Source of the DNA: Pirellulales bacterium
GTDB lineage: Bacteria > Planctomycetota > Planctomycetia > Pirellulales > Thermoguttaceae
Reading direction: 5' to 3'
DNA length: 50,123 nucleotides
Assembly (NCBI GenBank): GCA_020846145.1
Contig: JADLEL010000060.1
Location: 1-50,123, forward strand
Shown one piece after another: positions 8,729-18,179 of this stretch (positions within the stretch are counted from its first letter, which is position 1; each line of letters opens with the position of its first letter). The notes below the pieces were generated by a model. The model saw only the letters and a program-made list of their open reading frames with translations. It had not been told where the DNA came from and searched no databases. Made by a program: the position numbers and the translations under genes.

Positions 8729-9802
8729 ATGAGCATCGAAGCACTTAATATCAGTAAATCGTTCGGCGATTTTTGCGCGCTGGACGACGTCAGCCTTGCG
8801 GTCAAAAGCGGCGAACTCGTGGCCTTGCTCGGGCCTTCCGGCTCCGGCAAGACGACGCTGCTTCGGATCATTGCCGGATTGGAGCAGCCCGACCGGGGCA
8901 GCGGGCCGATCCGCTTCCACGAGGAAGACGTCGCCCTCCGCCGCGTGGGCGACCGCGAGGTGGGATTCGTCTTTCAGCACTACGCGCTCTTCCGCCACAT
9001 GACGGTTTTCGAGAACGTGGCTTTCGGGCTGCGCGTGCGGCCGAAAAATTCGCGGCCCAGCAAGGCGACCATCAACCACCGCGTGCGGCAACTGCTCGAA
9101 CTGGTGCAGCTCGACACGATGGCCACGCGCTACCCGCATCAACTTTCCGGCGGCCAGCGGCAGCGCGTGGCCTTGGCCCGCGCGTTGGCCATCGAGCCGA
9201 AAGTGTTGCTCTTGGACGAGCCGTTCGGCGCGCTCGACGCCAAGGTGCGGCAGGAACTGCGCCGCTGGCTTCGCCGCCTGCACGACGAAATCCACGTTAC
9301 GAGCGTGTTCGTCACGCACGATCAGGAAGAAGCCCTCGAGTTGGCCGACCGGGTGGTGGTGATGAACGAGGGCCGCATCGAGCAGATCGGTCCGCCCGAC
9401 GAGGTCTTTCACAACCCGAAGACCGAGTTCGTGATGAACTTCCTGGGCCAGGTCAATTTTTTCGGGGGCCGGGTGGAAGGCGGCAAGGTCCATTTCTCCA
9501 CCGTAGCCTACGACGTGCCGGCGCACGCCCAAATGCAGGACCAGCCGGTCAAGGTCTTCGTCCGCCCGCACGAGTTCGACGTGAGCACGCACGCCGACGG
9601 CCACGCCGCGCTGCGGGCAACCGTTTCCCGCATCCATTCGGCCGGCCCCAACGCCCGCCTGCAACTCATCGCCGAGTCGGGCGAGAGCCTTTCCGTCGAA
9701 TTGCCGCAAGAACGCTTCCGCGAACTCAACATCCACCCCGGCGGACAGGTCTATCTCACGCCCCGCGACGTCAAGGTGTTCGTGGCCGATTACGTCATTT
9801 GA
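8729..9802 (+). CDS. cysA: Sulfate ABC transporter ATP-binding protein CysA
   Basis: A 357-residue cytoplasmic ATPase that powers sulfate import, of typical family length. Seen: Walker [10 protein letters not shown] (about 35-43), Q-loop [11 protein letters not shown] signature LSGGQRQR (139-146), Walker [13 protein letters not shown] (159-170) and H-loop [10 protein letters not shown] (His about 197). The last ~110 residues form the extra TOBE-like regulatory domain common to CysA and MalK ([13 protein letters not shown]...). A segment after the first beta-hairpin reads [14 protein letters not shown], slightly different from the usual GSIRFHGxDV. It ends the sbp-cysTWA operon; no clear T-tailed terminator follows, only a weak TGATCTT/AAGATCA stem at the stop. 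Confidence 0.95.
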   Translation: MSIEALNISKSFGDFCALDDVSLAVKSGELVALLGPSGSGKTTLLRIIAGLEQPDRGSGPIRFHEEDVALRRVGDREVGFVFQHYALFRHMTVFENVAFGLRVRPKNSRPSKATINHRVRQLLELVQLDTMATRYPHQLSGGQRQRVALARALAIEPKVLLLDEPFGALDAKVRQELRRWLRRLHDEIHVTSVFVTHDQEEALELADRVVVMNEGRIEQIGPPDEVFHNPKTEFVMNFLGQVNFFGGRVEGGKVHFSTVAYDVPAHAQMQDQPVKVFVRPHEFDVSTHADGHAALRATVSRIHSAGPNARLQLIAESGESLSVELPQERFRELNIHPGGQVYLTPRDVKVFVADYVI

Positions 9803-9927
9803 TCTTATATAGAAAAAGATCATCCGGTTCATGCGTACCTTTGGGCAATTGGGGAAAACGGAGGCCGTTGAATGGATGGGCGGCTTACGCGAAGGAGTCG
9901 TTGGCGGAAACCGAATCCCGCCCAAAA

Positions 9928-9988
9928 GCACCGGCAATGCCAGTGACATACGGATGTTCACTATTTGGCCAGTGCCATCCCTGCCGAG
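9928..9988 (+). repeat. Composite REP-like repeat, copy 1
   Basis: A small palindrome (GCACCGGCAATGCCAGTG) is followed by the conserved tail CGGATGTTCACTATTTGGCC. Copies 2 and 3 lie at 10597-10679 and 10703-10764. Confidence 0.7.
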
Positions 9989-10310
9989 GGCGTCTTTTAC
10001 TTTTCGATTGGTGCAGGAAATGTTCCCGATTGCGTTAAAAATGCGGTTTGCGGGAGGGGCGAAAAATGTCTGTTTTTGAGCGTTTTTTGACGATCGGGGA
10101 ATTTTTCCTGCCGGCTAAACAAGCGGGTTTTGGTGTTTTTTGGGGATTTTGCGGGAGCGGGGGGGCGTATTTCTCGAGAAAAACGGGATTTTTGGGGGCG
10201 ATTTTTTGCCGAGTTGGTTTTTTGGTTTTGGGTCATAGGTCTTGGGTTTTGGGTCTTAGGTTTTTGAGGGAAGGATGGATGCCGAACGCCGAACAGTGTG
10301 TGGCGGGAAT

Positions 10311-10397
10311 AGGGGACAGGATACAGGATACAGGGGACAGGATACAGGGTTCAGGATACAGGGTTCAGGATACAGGGTTCAGGATACAGGGGACAAG
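10311..10397 (+). repeat. Tandem repeat of about 15 bp (GGTTCAGGATACAGG)
   Basis: Units GGTTCAGGATACAGG and GGGGACAGGATACAGG repeat head to tail with small changes over about 87 bp. No coding role is seen. Confidence 0.8.
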
Positions 10398-10596
10398 GGA
10401 TGGGGTTTAGAGATCGATGGCTGGAGTTACATGTACATATTTATATTATTGAGCGGCTTTTTTCAAGAAAATAATTTTCGGATTCATCGCAAGGCGTTGC
10501 GGAACGGGGAGTTGGGGCATAAAATAATTCGATCAGTTTGGGGACGCTTTGAGGGGGAGCGGAGAAAAGTCGAAGAGTTGACGCCTGTCGAGAATA

Positions 10597-10679
<83 letters not shown>

Positions 10680-10702
10680 CGGAAATTGAATCCCACCCAA
10701 GA

Positions 10703-10764
10703 GCACTGGCAAAGCCAGTGGCACACGGATGTTCACTATTCGGCCAGTGCCACCCTGCCGAAGG
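10703..10764 (+). repeat. Composite REP-like repeat, copy 3
   Basis: Palindrome GCACTGGCAAAGCCAGTG plus the tail CGGATGTTCACTATTCGGCC. It is the cleanest copy and shows that the unit is palindrome plus tail. Confidence 0.7.
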
Positions 10765-10943
10765 TCGGTCGGTATGCCGATCGAATGGATCGAGTGAGTC
10801 GCGAGACCTCTTGGGCATTCGCCCACCGGTTCAAGAACCCGCGCAATCCGATACGGCAGCCTTGTCAGCGTTCATAATTTGAAGGCTTCCTGAAATTCGG
10901 TTTCGCGCTCACCTAGCAACTTCCCAGGGGCCGTCGAGGGTGT

Positions 10944-12443
10944 TTAATGAACAATGTCACAGTTCGGTAATGCCAGTTTAAGATTGGCAAATCCAGTGTC
11001 GGTGATCTTGGTTCCAATGAGTCCCAACGTACGGAGTTTTGTTAAGCATTTGAGGTGCTCAACTACACTATCGCTAACCTTAGCGAAGCTAAAGGCCAAC
11101 CTTTCGAGTTGCTTCAGACCTTTGAGGTGTTCCACTCCGACATCACTGATCTTTGTGCCGAAGAGAATTAAACATCGAAGTTGCGTTAATCCTTTTAGGT
11201 GTTTCATCCCCACATCGCCGACACGGGTGTAACTGAGGTCCAATCTTTGGAGTTGTGTCAGACCTTTGAGATGCTCCAACCCGACATCGCCGACCTTGGT
11301 GTTGCTGAGGTCCAATTCCTGGAGTTGCGCCAAGCCTTTGAGATGCTCCATCCCGACATCACCGACCTTGGTGTTGCTGAGGTCCAATTCCTGGAGTTGC
11401 GTCAAGCCTTTGAGATGCTCCATCCCGACATCGCTGTTCTTAGTGAAATTGAGACTCAATCTTTTGAGTTCTGTCAGACCTTTGAGATATTTCATCCCCA
11501 CATCGCTGACGTATGTGTAACTGAGGTCCAATTCCTGGAGTTGCGTCAAGCCTTTGAGATACTCCATCCCGACATCGCCGACCTTGGTGTTGCTGAGGTT
11601 CACTTTTTGGAGTTGCGTCAAGCCTTTAAGATGCTCCATCCCGACATCGCTGACGTTGCCGGAGAAGTCCAACTCTCGGAGCTGTGTCAAACCTTTGAGG
11701 TGTTCCACTCCGACATCGCTGACTTTCGTGCCGCGGATGTCCAACACTTGGAGTTGCGTCAAGCCTTTGAGATGCTCCATCCCGACATCGCCGACCTTGG
11801 TGTAGCTGAGGTATAAATATCGAAGTTGTATCATACCTTTGAGATATTCCACTCCGGCATCACTAACCTTAGTGTTGTCGAGCGATAACGATTGCAGTTG
11901 GGCCAGAGAGTTGAGGCGTTCAAGATCAGCGTCCGAGACCTCTTGAGTGCCACTCGATCTCTCGAAATGGGAATTAAACATCACTAATGAGACATTACCA
12001 AAGAAATCTTTCCCCAGTTGCTTCCGTAACCATACCAGTACTGGCGGAGATGTGGGTTTATCAAACTTCTCATGGTAGTATACCTCCCCACCCATTATTT
12101 CAATCGCCTCGACCGTATTTTTCTGCTCGCTTGCCCTTTTCATCTCCACCGCCAACCAACTGAACGGAATAGCAACCACAACCGTCAACAGCAATAGCGA
12201 CCGAATCGAGAACTGGAACTGCCAACGAAACACGAGAGCAACAGCGAACCAGAGAAGCATAAAAGCAATCGTCAAAACGACCGCCGCTATCGAAAACAAC
12301 ACCGCCCAGCCTTTCGGAAACCAGCCTTCTGCAAAGAACAAAGCCCCTTCCACGACCAACAAAAGCACAAGCAACCGGCCTGGGGTGGGATGAAACCAAC
12401 GGATGCTGCGATTCGAGGTGGCGACCTTGTCGGCGTCCATCAT
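10944..12443 (-). CDS. Membrane-anchored leucine-rich-repeat protein
   Basis: A 499-residue protein of unknown job in a family common in planctomycetes. I chose the double ATG at 12443/12440, which follows a GGGGGA ribosome site; the frame is open upstream but that part looks like intergenic repeat. Residues 30-110 hold two or three membrane segments, ending with the signature SIRSLLLLTVVVAIPFSWLAVEMKRA, then a short domain (EAIEIMGGEVYYHEKF). From about residue 180 there are 13 consecutive 24-residue LRRs of consensus MEHLKGLTQLQELDLSNTKV (one unit has 23 residues), then a capping FANLKLALPNCDIVH. Units 8 and 9 differ by one residue, which points to recent internal duplication. LRRs of this type usually bind proteins; the partner is unknown. 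Confidence 0.85.
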   Translation of the reverse strand: MMDADKVATSNRSIRWFHPTPGRLLVLLLVVEGALFFAEGWFPKGWAVLFSIAAVVLTIAFMLLWFAVALVFRWQFQFSIRSLLLLTVVVAIPFSWLAVEMKRASEQKNTVEAIEIMGGEVYYHEKFDKPTSPPVLVWLRKQLGKDFFGNVSLVMFNSHFERSSGTQEVSDADLERLNSLAQLQSLSLDNTKVSDAGVEYLKGMIQLRYLYLSYTKVGDVGMEHLKGLTQLQVLDIRGTKVSDVGVEHLKGLTQLRELDFSGNVSDVGMEHLKGLTQLQKVNLSNTKVGDVGMEYLKGLTQLQELDLSYTYVSDVGMKYLKGLTELKRLSLNFTKNSDVGMEHLKGLTQLQELDLSNTKVGDVGMEHLKGLAQLQELDLSNTKVGDVGLEHLKGLTQLQRLDLSYTRVGDVGMKHLKGLTQLRCLILFGTKISDVGVEHLKGLKQLERLAFSFAKVSDSVVEHLKCLTKLRTLGLIGTKITDTGFANLKLALPNCDIVH

Positions 12444-13459
12444 TTGGATTCCCCCGGTTTCCCTTGCCGTAGGCGGCTTTACACGTCTGTTTGCACATGT
12501 CGTTGCCGTAGGCTCCCGCTTGCTCCATTCTACCTCCCGCCAAGGCGCGGCATCAAGAGAGGTTTTTAAGTCCTGGCCGCACGGTTTGGCACGTGTCGCG
12601 GCCACGGGCGTTTGGCCGGGGATTCCCCTCTGTCGCTCGATTTTGCAGTTCGGCAACTCCGGCATTGGTAACTTGGATACCTTAGCGCGGCATAGCCGCA
12701 ACCAATGGATGCTTTTTTCTAGCCCAGCGTTTACGCTGGGAAGAGGATCGGTCCCACATCTTTTCCCGCCAGTCCTTTAGGGGCTGGCGGGGAAAAGAAA
12801 AGGCTTTTTGGCGCAACTTAACCGCAGGCGTGAACGCCTGGGCTAGAGAAAAGCGACTAAATGGCTTTTTTCCTCGCAACATTATCCGAATCCATCTTAT
12901 TTGCAACCAATTGCGATAACACAAATAACCGGCGAAGCGGGCCGTTCTCGGCTCCGGCCCGCGGGCTTCATCGCGCGAGCCGAGGCGGTCGGGGCGGCTA
13001 GGATTCCGGGCGGATATCGGTTAAGATGGCGGGATTGCCGCTCGCGGTGCATCCGGGCGGCGTCCAAACGAAAAGTGACTTGCTAAAAACACACCTATTC
13101 TCAAACGCCTTGAAGCGTCTTGTTATGATCCGGTATTCGTTCCTGTCGCCCCAAGGGGGCGCAGGTTTTTTCAGCCCAGGCCAACGGCCTGGGGAAGAAA
13201 GCCAAAGCAAGGATTGTCGCCGGCCCAACGGGCCAATAATTCGCCTTTTCCAAGGAGAACGGCTGGGCCGTTGGCCCGACGAAACCCTTGATATTGCTCG
13301 GTTCCCCAGGCCGTTGGCCTGGGCCGGGCGAAGGGCTGCTCCTTCGGAGCGGAACAAAAACCGCATCATCCGTTTTCACGAAAATCATCCAATTTTTAGC
13401 AGATCAATCGAAAAGTATCCATTCGTTAACCATTCCGCGCTTTTCATGGAGAAATTTTC
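12444..13459. other. 1-kb intergenic region made of palindromic repeats
   Basis: It holds several short hairpins with no convincing gene: CCCAGCG-TTTA-CGCTGGG (12723-12740), CAGGCGT-GA-ACGCCTG (12825-12840), CCAGGCCAACGGCCTGG (about 13175-13191), and CCAGGCCGTTGGCCTGG (about 13303-13319), with related GGCCCAACGGGCC and GGGCCGTTGGCCC between them. The last set is one family in both orientations. Open frames here are built from these repeats. The sulfatase promoter must lie near the right end but I cannot point to it. Confidence 0.7.
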
Positions 13460-15055
13460 ATGCAGCCTTCCCTTTTTCGCCGATTTTCGGGCCTTGTTTC
13501 GGCGTGCAAGCGCATAAGTTATCTGCCGGTTCTGCTTATGGCCGGCACGCCCCTCGCCGCCGACGTCCCCGCCAAGAAGCCGCCGCTCAACGTGCTGTTC
13601 ATCGCCGTGGACGATCTTCGCCCGGAGTTGGGCTGCTACGGAGCCGACTACATGCACACGCCCAACATCGACCGGCTGGCCGGCCAGGGCGCCTTGTTTA
13701 GCAGGGCCTATTGCCAGCAGGCGGTCTGCAATCCGTCGCGGGCGTCGCTGATGACCGGCCTGCGGCCCGACTCGACCAAAGTGTACGATCTGAAAGAACA
13801 TTTCCGCAAACACATCCCCGACGTCGTTACGCTCTCGCAGCACTTCATGCGGCACGGCTACTTCGCGCAGGGCATCAGCAAGATCTATCACGCGGGCCTC
13901 GACGATCCGCAATCGTGGAGCGTGCCGCACATGCGGCCCGCGGCGCCGGTGTACATCGACCCGGAAATCCGCCGCGATATCCAAGAGCGGCAGAAAAAAC
14001 TCGAAGCCCAGGGGATCGCCACCAGCAAGGGGCCGCCGAAATTGGATCCGGCGACCGGCATGGCGATGGAACTGGGATCGCGCAAGTGGGTCCGCGTCGA
14101 TGGGCCGGCCTGGGAAGCGCCCGACGTGGCCGACAACGTCCTCACCGACGGCAAGACGGCGGACAAAGCCGTTGAGCTTTTAGGCGATTTCAGGAAGAAT
14201 GGCAAACCGTTCTTCCTGGCCGTCGGATTCCTGAAGCCGCATCTGCCCTTCGTCGCGCCGAAGCGCTATCTCGACCTCTATCCGCCGGAATCGATCCGCT
14301 TGCCGGGCAACCTCTTCGCGCCCAAGGGCGCTCCCGAACTCGCACTCACGAAATCCGGCGAACTGCGCAACTACAGCGACGTACCCGACGAGGGGCCGAT
14401 TTCGGAGGAACTCATGCGCAAGTTGATTCGCGCGTACCGCGCTTGCGCCAGTTTCACCGATGCCCAGATCGGCCGGGTGTTGGACGAATTGGATCGCCAG
14501 GGCCTGCGCGAAAACACGGTCGTCGTCCTCTGGGGCGATCACGGCTGGCACCTCGGCGAGCACGATATTTGGGGCAAGATGACCAATTTCGAGATCGCCA
14601 CCCACGCGCCGCTGATCATCAGCGCGCCGGGCCAGAAAAATCGCGGCGCGAAAATCGAGGCGCTTGCGGAGTTCGTCGATATCTATCCCACGCTCTGCGA
14701 ATTGTGCGGCCTGCCCGCGCCGGACGGCCTCGAGGGAACGAGCCTCGTGCCGATTATGAACGATCCCGGCCGGCCGTGGAAGACCGCCGCCTTCAGCCAG
14801 TACCCGCGGCCCGGCGGCACGCCTATCGCGGTTAACATTCGCCAAATGGGCTACAGCATGAGGACCGATCGCCATCGCTACACCGAATGGCGCGATTGGA
14901 AGACGAACGAAGTCCTGGCCCGCGAACTCTACGACTACCGGACCGATCCCCAAGGCAACGCGAACGTCGCCGACGAACCGGCCAACCACGAATTGGTCGC
15001 GCAACTCGGTCGGCAACTTGCCGCGGATTGGCGCGGTGCGGCGCCGAAACAATAA
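13460..15055 (+). CDS. Secreted type I sulfatase (iduronate-2-sulfatase-like)
   Basis: A 531-residue arylsulfatase-superfamily enzyme that removes sulfate esters, probably from sulfated polysaccharides, outside the cytoplasm. The N-terminus (to about residue 34, LLMAGTPLAADV) looks like a signal peptide with a long n-region. Seen: metal-binding AVDDLRPELGCYG (Asp51, Asp52), and the formylglycine motif CNPSRASLMTG with Cys90, which needs a formylglycine-generating enzyme. Also present are KPHLPF and GDHGWHLGEHDIWGK, the paired metal and substrate residues of the C-terminal half. Length and motifs fit the iduronate-2-sulfatase-like (S1_7-type) group better than aryl sulfatases. A TGGAGA site precedes the ATG by 7 bp. 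The cys importer at 5.6-9.8 kb could take up the released sulfate; that link is my inference. Confidence 0.92.
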   Translation: MQPSLFRRFSGLVSACKRISYLPVLLMAGTPLAADVPAKKPPLNVLFIAVDDLRPELGCYGADYMHTPNIDRLAGQGALFSRAYCQQAVCNPSRASLMTGLRPDSTKVYDLKEHFRKHIPDVVTLSQHFMRHGYFAQGISKIYHAGLDDPQSWSVPHMRPAAPVYIDPEIRRDIQERQKKLEAQGIATSKGPPKLDPATGMAMELGSRKWVRVDGPAWEAPDVADNVLTDGKTADKAVELLGDFRKNGKPFFLAVGFLKPHLPFVAPKRYLDLYPPESIRLPGNLFAPKGAPELALTKSGELRNYSDVPDEGPISEELMRKLIRAYRACASFTDAQIGRVLDELDRQGLRENTVVVLWGDHGWHLGEHDIWGKMTNFEIATHAPLIISAPGQKNRGAKIEALAEFVDIYPTLCELCGLPAPDGLEGTSLVPIMNDPGRPWKTAAFSQYPRPGGTPIAVNIRQMGYSMRTDRHRYTEWRDWKTNEVLARELYDYRTDPQGNANVADEPANHELVAQLGRQLAADWRGAAPKQ

Positions 15056-15094
15056 TAGCCTTGTGGAACGTTGGCAGGGCGCGGCTCCCGCCGG

Positions 15095-16087
15095 TTAGCG
15101 GTAATGTTCCCGCGTCAGCCCGATAATCCGCCGCACGTCCTTTTTCTCGACCACTCCCGCGCCCGCGTCGATGTCCGAAGGCCGAATCCCGTAGCGGCAG
15201 TAGAGGGTTAATTGCACGACGGGATAATATCCTTGGCTGTACGGCTGCTGATCGATGGTGCATTGGATCACGCCGGCCTCGATCAGCCGCAGAATCTCGC
15301 CCGAGAGATCGAATCCAGCCGACTGGTAGCCCTTGCCGGCGTAATCGCGTTCGATGACCTTGCCCGCCGCTTCGGTATCGGTTTGCCCGGTGCCCAATAC
15401 GCAGCGAATTTCCGGCTCGGCCTTGAGTTCGGCGGCGATTCGCTCGGCGGCCTTAAGCGGCTCGTTCGAGGAGCAAATCACTTTCGCGGCAATCCCCTCG
15501 CGTTTGAGCACTTCCTGAATCCCTTGCTGCCGCTCGTCGAGCGCCGAGATGCCCTCGTCGTGCAGCGTGATGAGCACTTTGCTCCCCCGGGGGATGAACG
15601 CGACCGCCTTTTCGCCCAGCGTCCGGCCGGCCTTGACGAAATCCTGGCAGACCGCGCTCAAACGCTCGGCCCCGGCGGCCTTCGAATCGGCGGTCCCGTC
15701 CTTCTTTCGGGCTTTGGCCTGCGCTCCCTGTGCATCGACGTTGAACGCCACCACCGGCACGCCCTTCGCCAGGGCTTCGGCAACCACTTCGTCGAAGGCG
15801 TCGGCGTCGATGATATTCAACGCGATGCCGTCGCAGCCGGCGGCGACCGCCTTGCGGACCATCTCGGCCTGGGCTTTCAAATCGACTCCCTCGGTGCCGG
15901 TGAACTCGCATTGCACCTTCAGCGCCGCCGCCGCGTCGCGCATCCCTTTTTTGACCGGCTCGAAAAAGGCTTCGCCCTGGCAGGTGGTGATAAAAATAAA
16001 ATTCAGCGGCTCCTTCGCCCGCGCCTGGCCGGCGGCGGAAAACAGAACCCCCAAGGTAACGGCGATCGAAAGAAAATTTTTCCTCAT
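15095..16087 (-). CDS. Sugar ABC transporter substrate-binding protein (RbsB-like)
   Basis: A 330-residue periplasmic-binding protein of the type I (ribose/autoinducer-2) fold that captures a sugar for import. The ATG at 16087 is preceded by AAGGAAG and starts a clean Sec signal peptide (MRKNFLSIAVTLGVLFSAAGQARA). The open frame further upstream is non-coding leader. Seen: NFIFITTCQGEAFFEPVKKGMRDAAAALK, the cleft run AAGCDGIALNIIDADAFDEV, GVPVVAFNVDA, and the second-lobe VLGTGQTDTEAAGKVI. No permease or ATPase gene is adjacent, so it is an orphan binding protein here; the partner subunits must be elsewhere or it may serve in sensing. It converges with the sulfatase (39-bp gap). Confidence 0.88.
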   Translation of the reverse strand: MRKNFLSIAVTLGVLFSAAGQARAKEPLNFIFITTCQGEAFFEPVKKGMRDAAAALKVQCEFTGTEGVDLKAQAEMVRKAVAAGCDGIALNIIDADAFDEVVAEALAKGVPVVAFNVDAQGAQAKARKKDGTADSKAAGAERLSAVCQDFVKAGRTLGEKAVAFIPRGSKVLITLHDEGISALDERQQGIQEVLKREGIAAKVICSSNEPLKAAERIAAELKAEPEIRCVLGTGQTDTEAAGKVIERDYAGKGYQSAGFDLSGEILRLIEAGVIQCTIDQQPYSQGYYPVVQLTLYCRYGIRPSDIDAGAGVVEKKDVRRIIGLTREHYR

Positions 16088-16296
16088 GCGATTGGCTTCC
16101 TTTCGGAAATGTTTGAAGCCCTGCTTAAAATTGTAAATGTTGTTGTGGTTATTGATGTTCCTGCATGAAATGAAAACCTGGGACTCCTGGGCATTCATCC
16201 CGCCGCCGGCTCTTCCAACGATTCTGCTTCTCAAGCCGCGCTGATGGAGTATAATTAAATCGAGGGAAGGAAAGCATTGCAAGTAGGATCGCACGC

Positions 16297-17088
16297 ATGG
16301 GCATCCGTTTTTATTGTCCGCAAGGGCATAAGCTGAACGTCAAGGAATTCCAAGCCGGCAGGCGGGGCATCTGTCCCTTTTGCGGGGAGAAAATCCTGAT
16401 CCCCACGCGGAGTTCGCGGCCCAGCAGCAAGGAAGAACGGCAAGCGCGTCGAGCGGGAGCCGCGGCCCTCGCCATGACTTCCGGCACATCGGAAACGCCG
16501 ATCGACGCGGGAAACGCCCCCCCTCCCCCGCTCGCGGCAAACGCGAATTTCGAACCGCACGGCCTTGAATCCGCCGGAGGATCGCGAGCGTCCGCTCCCG
16601 CATGGATTGCCGAAATTGCCGGCGGGAACTTCGCGGCGCGCGCGGCGGATTCGATCGCCCCGCCCGCCGAGCCGGCCTCCCCTGAAGGATCGGCCGCGAT
16701 GCAAGATCCGCTGGCCGACTCGGCGGAGGTGGTCTGGTACGTTCGCCCCCCGACGGGCGGTCAATTCGGGCCGGCCACGCCGGAAATCCTCCGCGCCTGG
16801 CTCGCCGAAGGGCGGATCGGCACCGACACCCTCGTTTGGCGCGAAGGCTGGCGCGATTGGCGGGAAGCCGGCGACGTCTTTCCGCAATTGAACCTCGCCT
16901 TCACGGATCCTTTGGCCGTGGTGAACATCCCGCCCCAGCCCGCGATCATTTCGCGAGGGGAGCCGACGCCCGCGCCCGCCGACTCCTCCCGCACCCCCAA
17001 CGGCACGATTGGGCTCATCGCCGGATTGAGCTTATTCGCGATCCTCACGATCCTCGGAGCAATTGTTTTTTGGCTGAAAACGCGGTGA
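16297..17088 (+). CDS. Zinc-ribbon and GYF_2-domain membrane protein
   Basis: A 263-residue protein of unknown role. An N-terminal zinc ribbon (CPQGHKLNVKEFQAGRRGICPFCG, residues 7-30) is followed by a low-complexity Pro/Ala linker. A GYF_2 domain (VWYVRPPTGGQFGPATPEIL...VWREGWRDWREAGDVFP, about 146-195) comes next, and a single C-terminal membrane segment (IGLIAGLSLFAILTILGAIVFWL). GYF domains bind proline-rich peptides; the linker could be a ligand in cis. The same three-part design is frequent in planctomycetes. It is divergent from the sugar-binding protein gene, with 209 bp between starts. Confidence 0.85.
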   Translation: MGIRFYCPQGHKLNVKEFQAGRRGICPFCGEKILIPTRSSRPSSKEERQARRAGAAALAMTSGTSETPIDAGNAPPPPLAANANFEPHGLESAGGSRASAPAWIAEIAGGNFAARAADSIAPPAEPASPEGSAAMQDPLADSAEVVWYVRPPTGGQFGPATPEILRAWLAEGRIGTDTLVWREGWRDWREAGDVFPQLNLAFTDPLAVVNIPPQPAIISRGEPTPAPADSSRTPNGTIGLIAGLSLFAILTILGAIVFWLKTR

Positions 17089-17110
17089 ACCTCAGCGGCG
17101 TTACCCCTCA

Positions 17111-17240
17111 CAGCCCGTTGAAAAAATTATCGGGTGCCATGCTCACGCTTGCGTGAGCATGAGAATCCCGCGGAAAACATGCCCACGGCAAGCGTGGGCA
17201 TGGCACCCCAAATTAATTAATCCCCTTTTTCAACGGGCTG
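17111..17240. mobile_element. MITE-like element with 15-bp perfect terminal inverted repeats
   Basis: The ends CAGCCCGTTGAAAAA (17111-17125) and TTTTTCAACGGGCTG (17226-17240) are exact reverse complements. Inside are two hairpins, CATGCTCACGC-TT-GCGTGAGCATG (17138-17161) and CATGCCCACG-GCAAG-CGTGGGCATG (17178-17202), which are inverted copies of one another. There is no coding capacity and no obvious target-site duplication. The inner hairpin family recurs at 24407-24431. Confidence 0.75.
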
Positions 17241-17364
17241 CCAAGACGGGAAAGCAAAAACCTCATGAAGACCGGGGCGAAGATGTTCGGTAATCGGCCA
17301 GATCGATAAAAGCTTTTCATATCCCACGCGCCATGCTCCACATCCCACGCCCCTCGCCCCCCAC

Positions 17365-18162
17365 TCACCCCGGCTCCTCGCTCCGCGGCAGATCGTCGAG
17401 CGACTGCAAATTGAACAACCGCAAGAAACGCTCGGTAATGGCATAGTGCGGCGTGCGCGGCTTGTCGGCCGGACGTTCCAGCCGCAACAGGCCCCGGCGG
17501 ACCAATTGGGCCAAAATATGGCCGCTGGGCCTGCCGCGCAATTTGCCCACCTGCTCGCCGGACAACGGCTGCTTATACGCCACCAACGCCAGCACGTCGA
17601 TGGCGGCCTGCGAGAGCCGCGCCTCCCGAATCCGCCCGTAAAGTTTGTTCCGCAGCGGATGCAGCGCCTTCCGCAGCGTCAAGCGGTAGCCATCCCCCTC
17701 CCCGACGATCCGGTAAGGGCGGTTCTCCCGCGCGTAGCCGGCGTTCAACTCTTCGACGAGCGCGGGAATCTCCTCGGGCGAAACGTCGCGCATCAGTTCC
17801 GCCGCCTTAACCGCCGAGAGCGGTCGATTCTCCCGATTCCCCACGAACAGCATCGCCTCGAAAATGCTCCGCGGACTGATCGGGCAATGGTCTTCCGCCG
17901 CTTCCGCCACATGAGCTGTGCCGGAAACCAATCCCGCCGCCGTTTGCGCCGCGGGCAATACGCCCGCAACCGATGCCGTTTCTTCTTCTCCCCCCTCGTC
18001 CGCCACGGTCGAAGGAATCTCCTCCGAATGCGGCTCGCCTTCTATTTCCTTCCGCGGGCGGGGAGCCTGACCCATTACTTGCGCGAAAGCACCGGCCAGT
18101 TCCTCCAGCGAGATGCCTTGCTGCGGTTCGGGATCGGGCGTGGAGTTGGGTTGTTGCGACAT
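17365..18162 (-). CDS. scpB: Segregation and condensation protein B
   Basis: The kleisin-partner subunit of the Smc-ScpAB condensin, needed for chromosome compaction and segregation. The 265-residue product has an extended, poorly conserved acidic N-terminus (about 90 residues) before the paired winged helices: ISPRSIFEAMLFVGNRENRPLSAVKAAEL, GYRLTLRKALHPLRN, LSQAAIDVLALVAYKQPLSGEQVGKLRG and GLLRLERPADKPRTPHYAITERFLRLFNLQSLDDLP. The last two are characteristic of ScpB. I prefer the ATG at 18162; a TTG at 18183 would overlap the stop of the upstream toxin gene. No scpA is adjacent. The gene appears to be read together with a toxin-antitoxin pair, which is unusual. Confidence 0.92.
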   Translation of the reverse strand: MSQQPNSTPDPEPQQGISLEELAGAFAQVMGQAPRPRKEIEGEPHSEEIPSTVADEGGEEETASVAGVLPAAQTAAGLVSGTAHVAEAAEDHCPISPRSIFEAMLFVGNRENRPLSAVKAAELMRDVSPEEIPALVEELNAGYARENRPYRIVGEGDGYRLTLRKALHPLRNKLYGRIREARLSQAAIDVLALVAYKQPLSGEQVGKLRGRPSGHILAQLVRRGLLRLERPADKPRTPHYAITERFLRLFNLQSLDDLPRSEEPG

Positions 18163-18179
18163 GATCGATTCAAGGGGTA

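Noticed and set aside
9800..9823. TGATCTT/AAGATCA stem at the cysA stop as a terminator.
   Set aside because: Weak AT stem with a 10-bp loop and no T-tract.
11199..11816. 205-codon plus-strand open frame opposite the LRR protein.
   Set aside because: It is a shadow of the 72-bp LRR periodicity; the minus-strand frame has the LRR consensus.
13026..13701. Open frames before and into the sulfatase gene.
   Set aside because: Built from palindromic repeats and running in other frames over the sulfatase signal peptide.
15095..16087. A complete sugar ABC importer around the RbsB-like protein.
   Set aside because: No permease or ATPase gene is present on either side.
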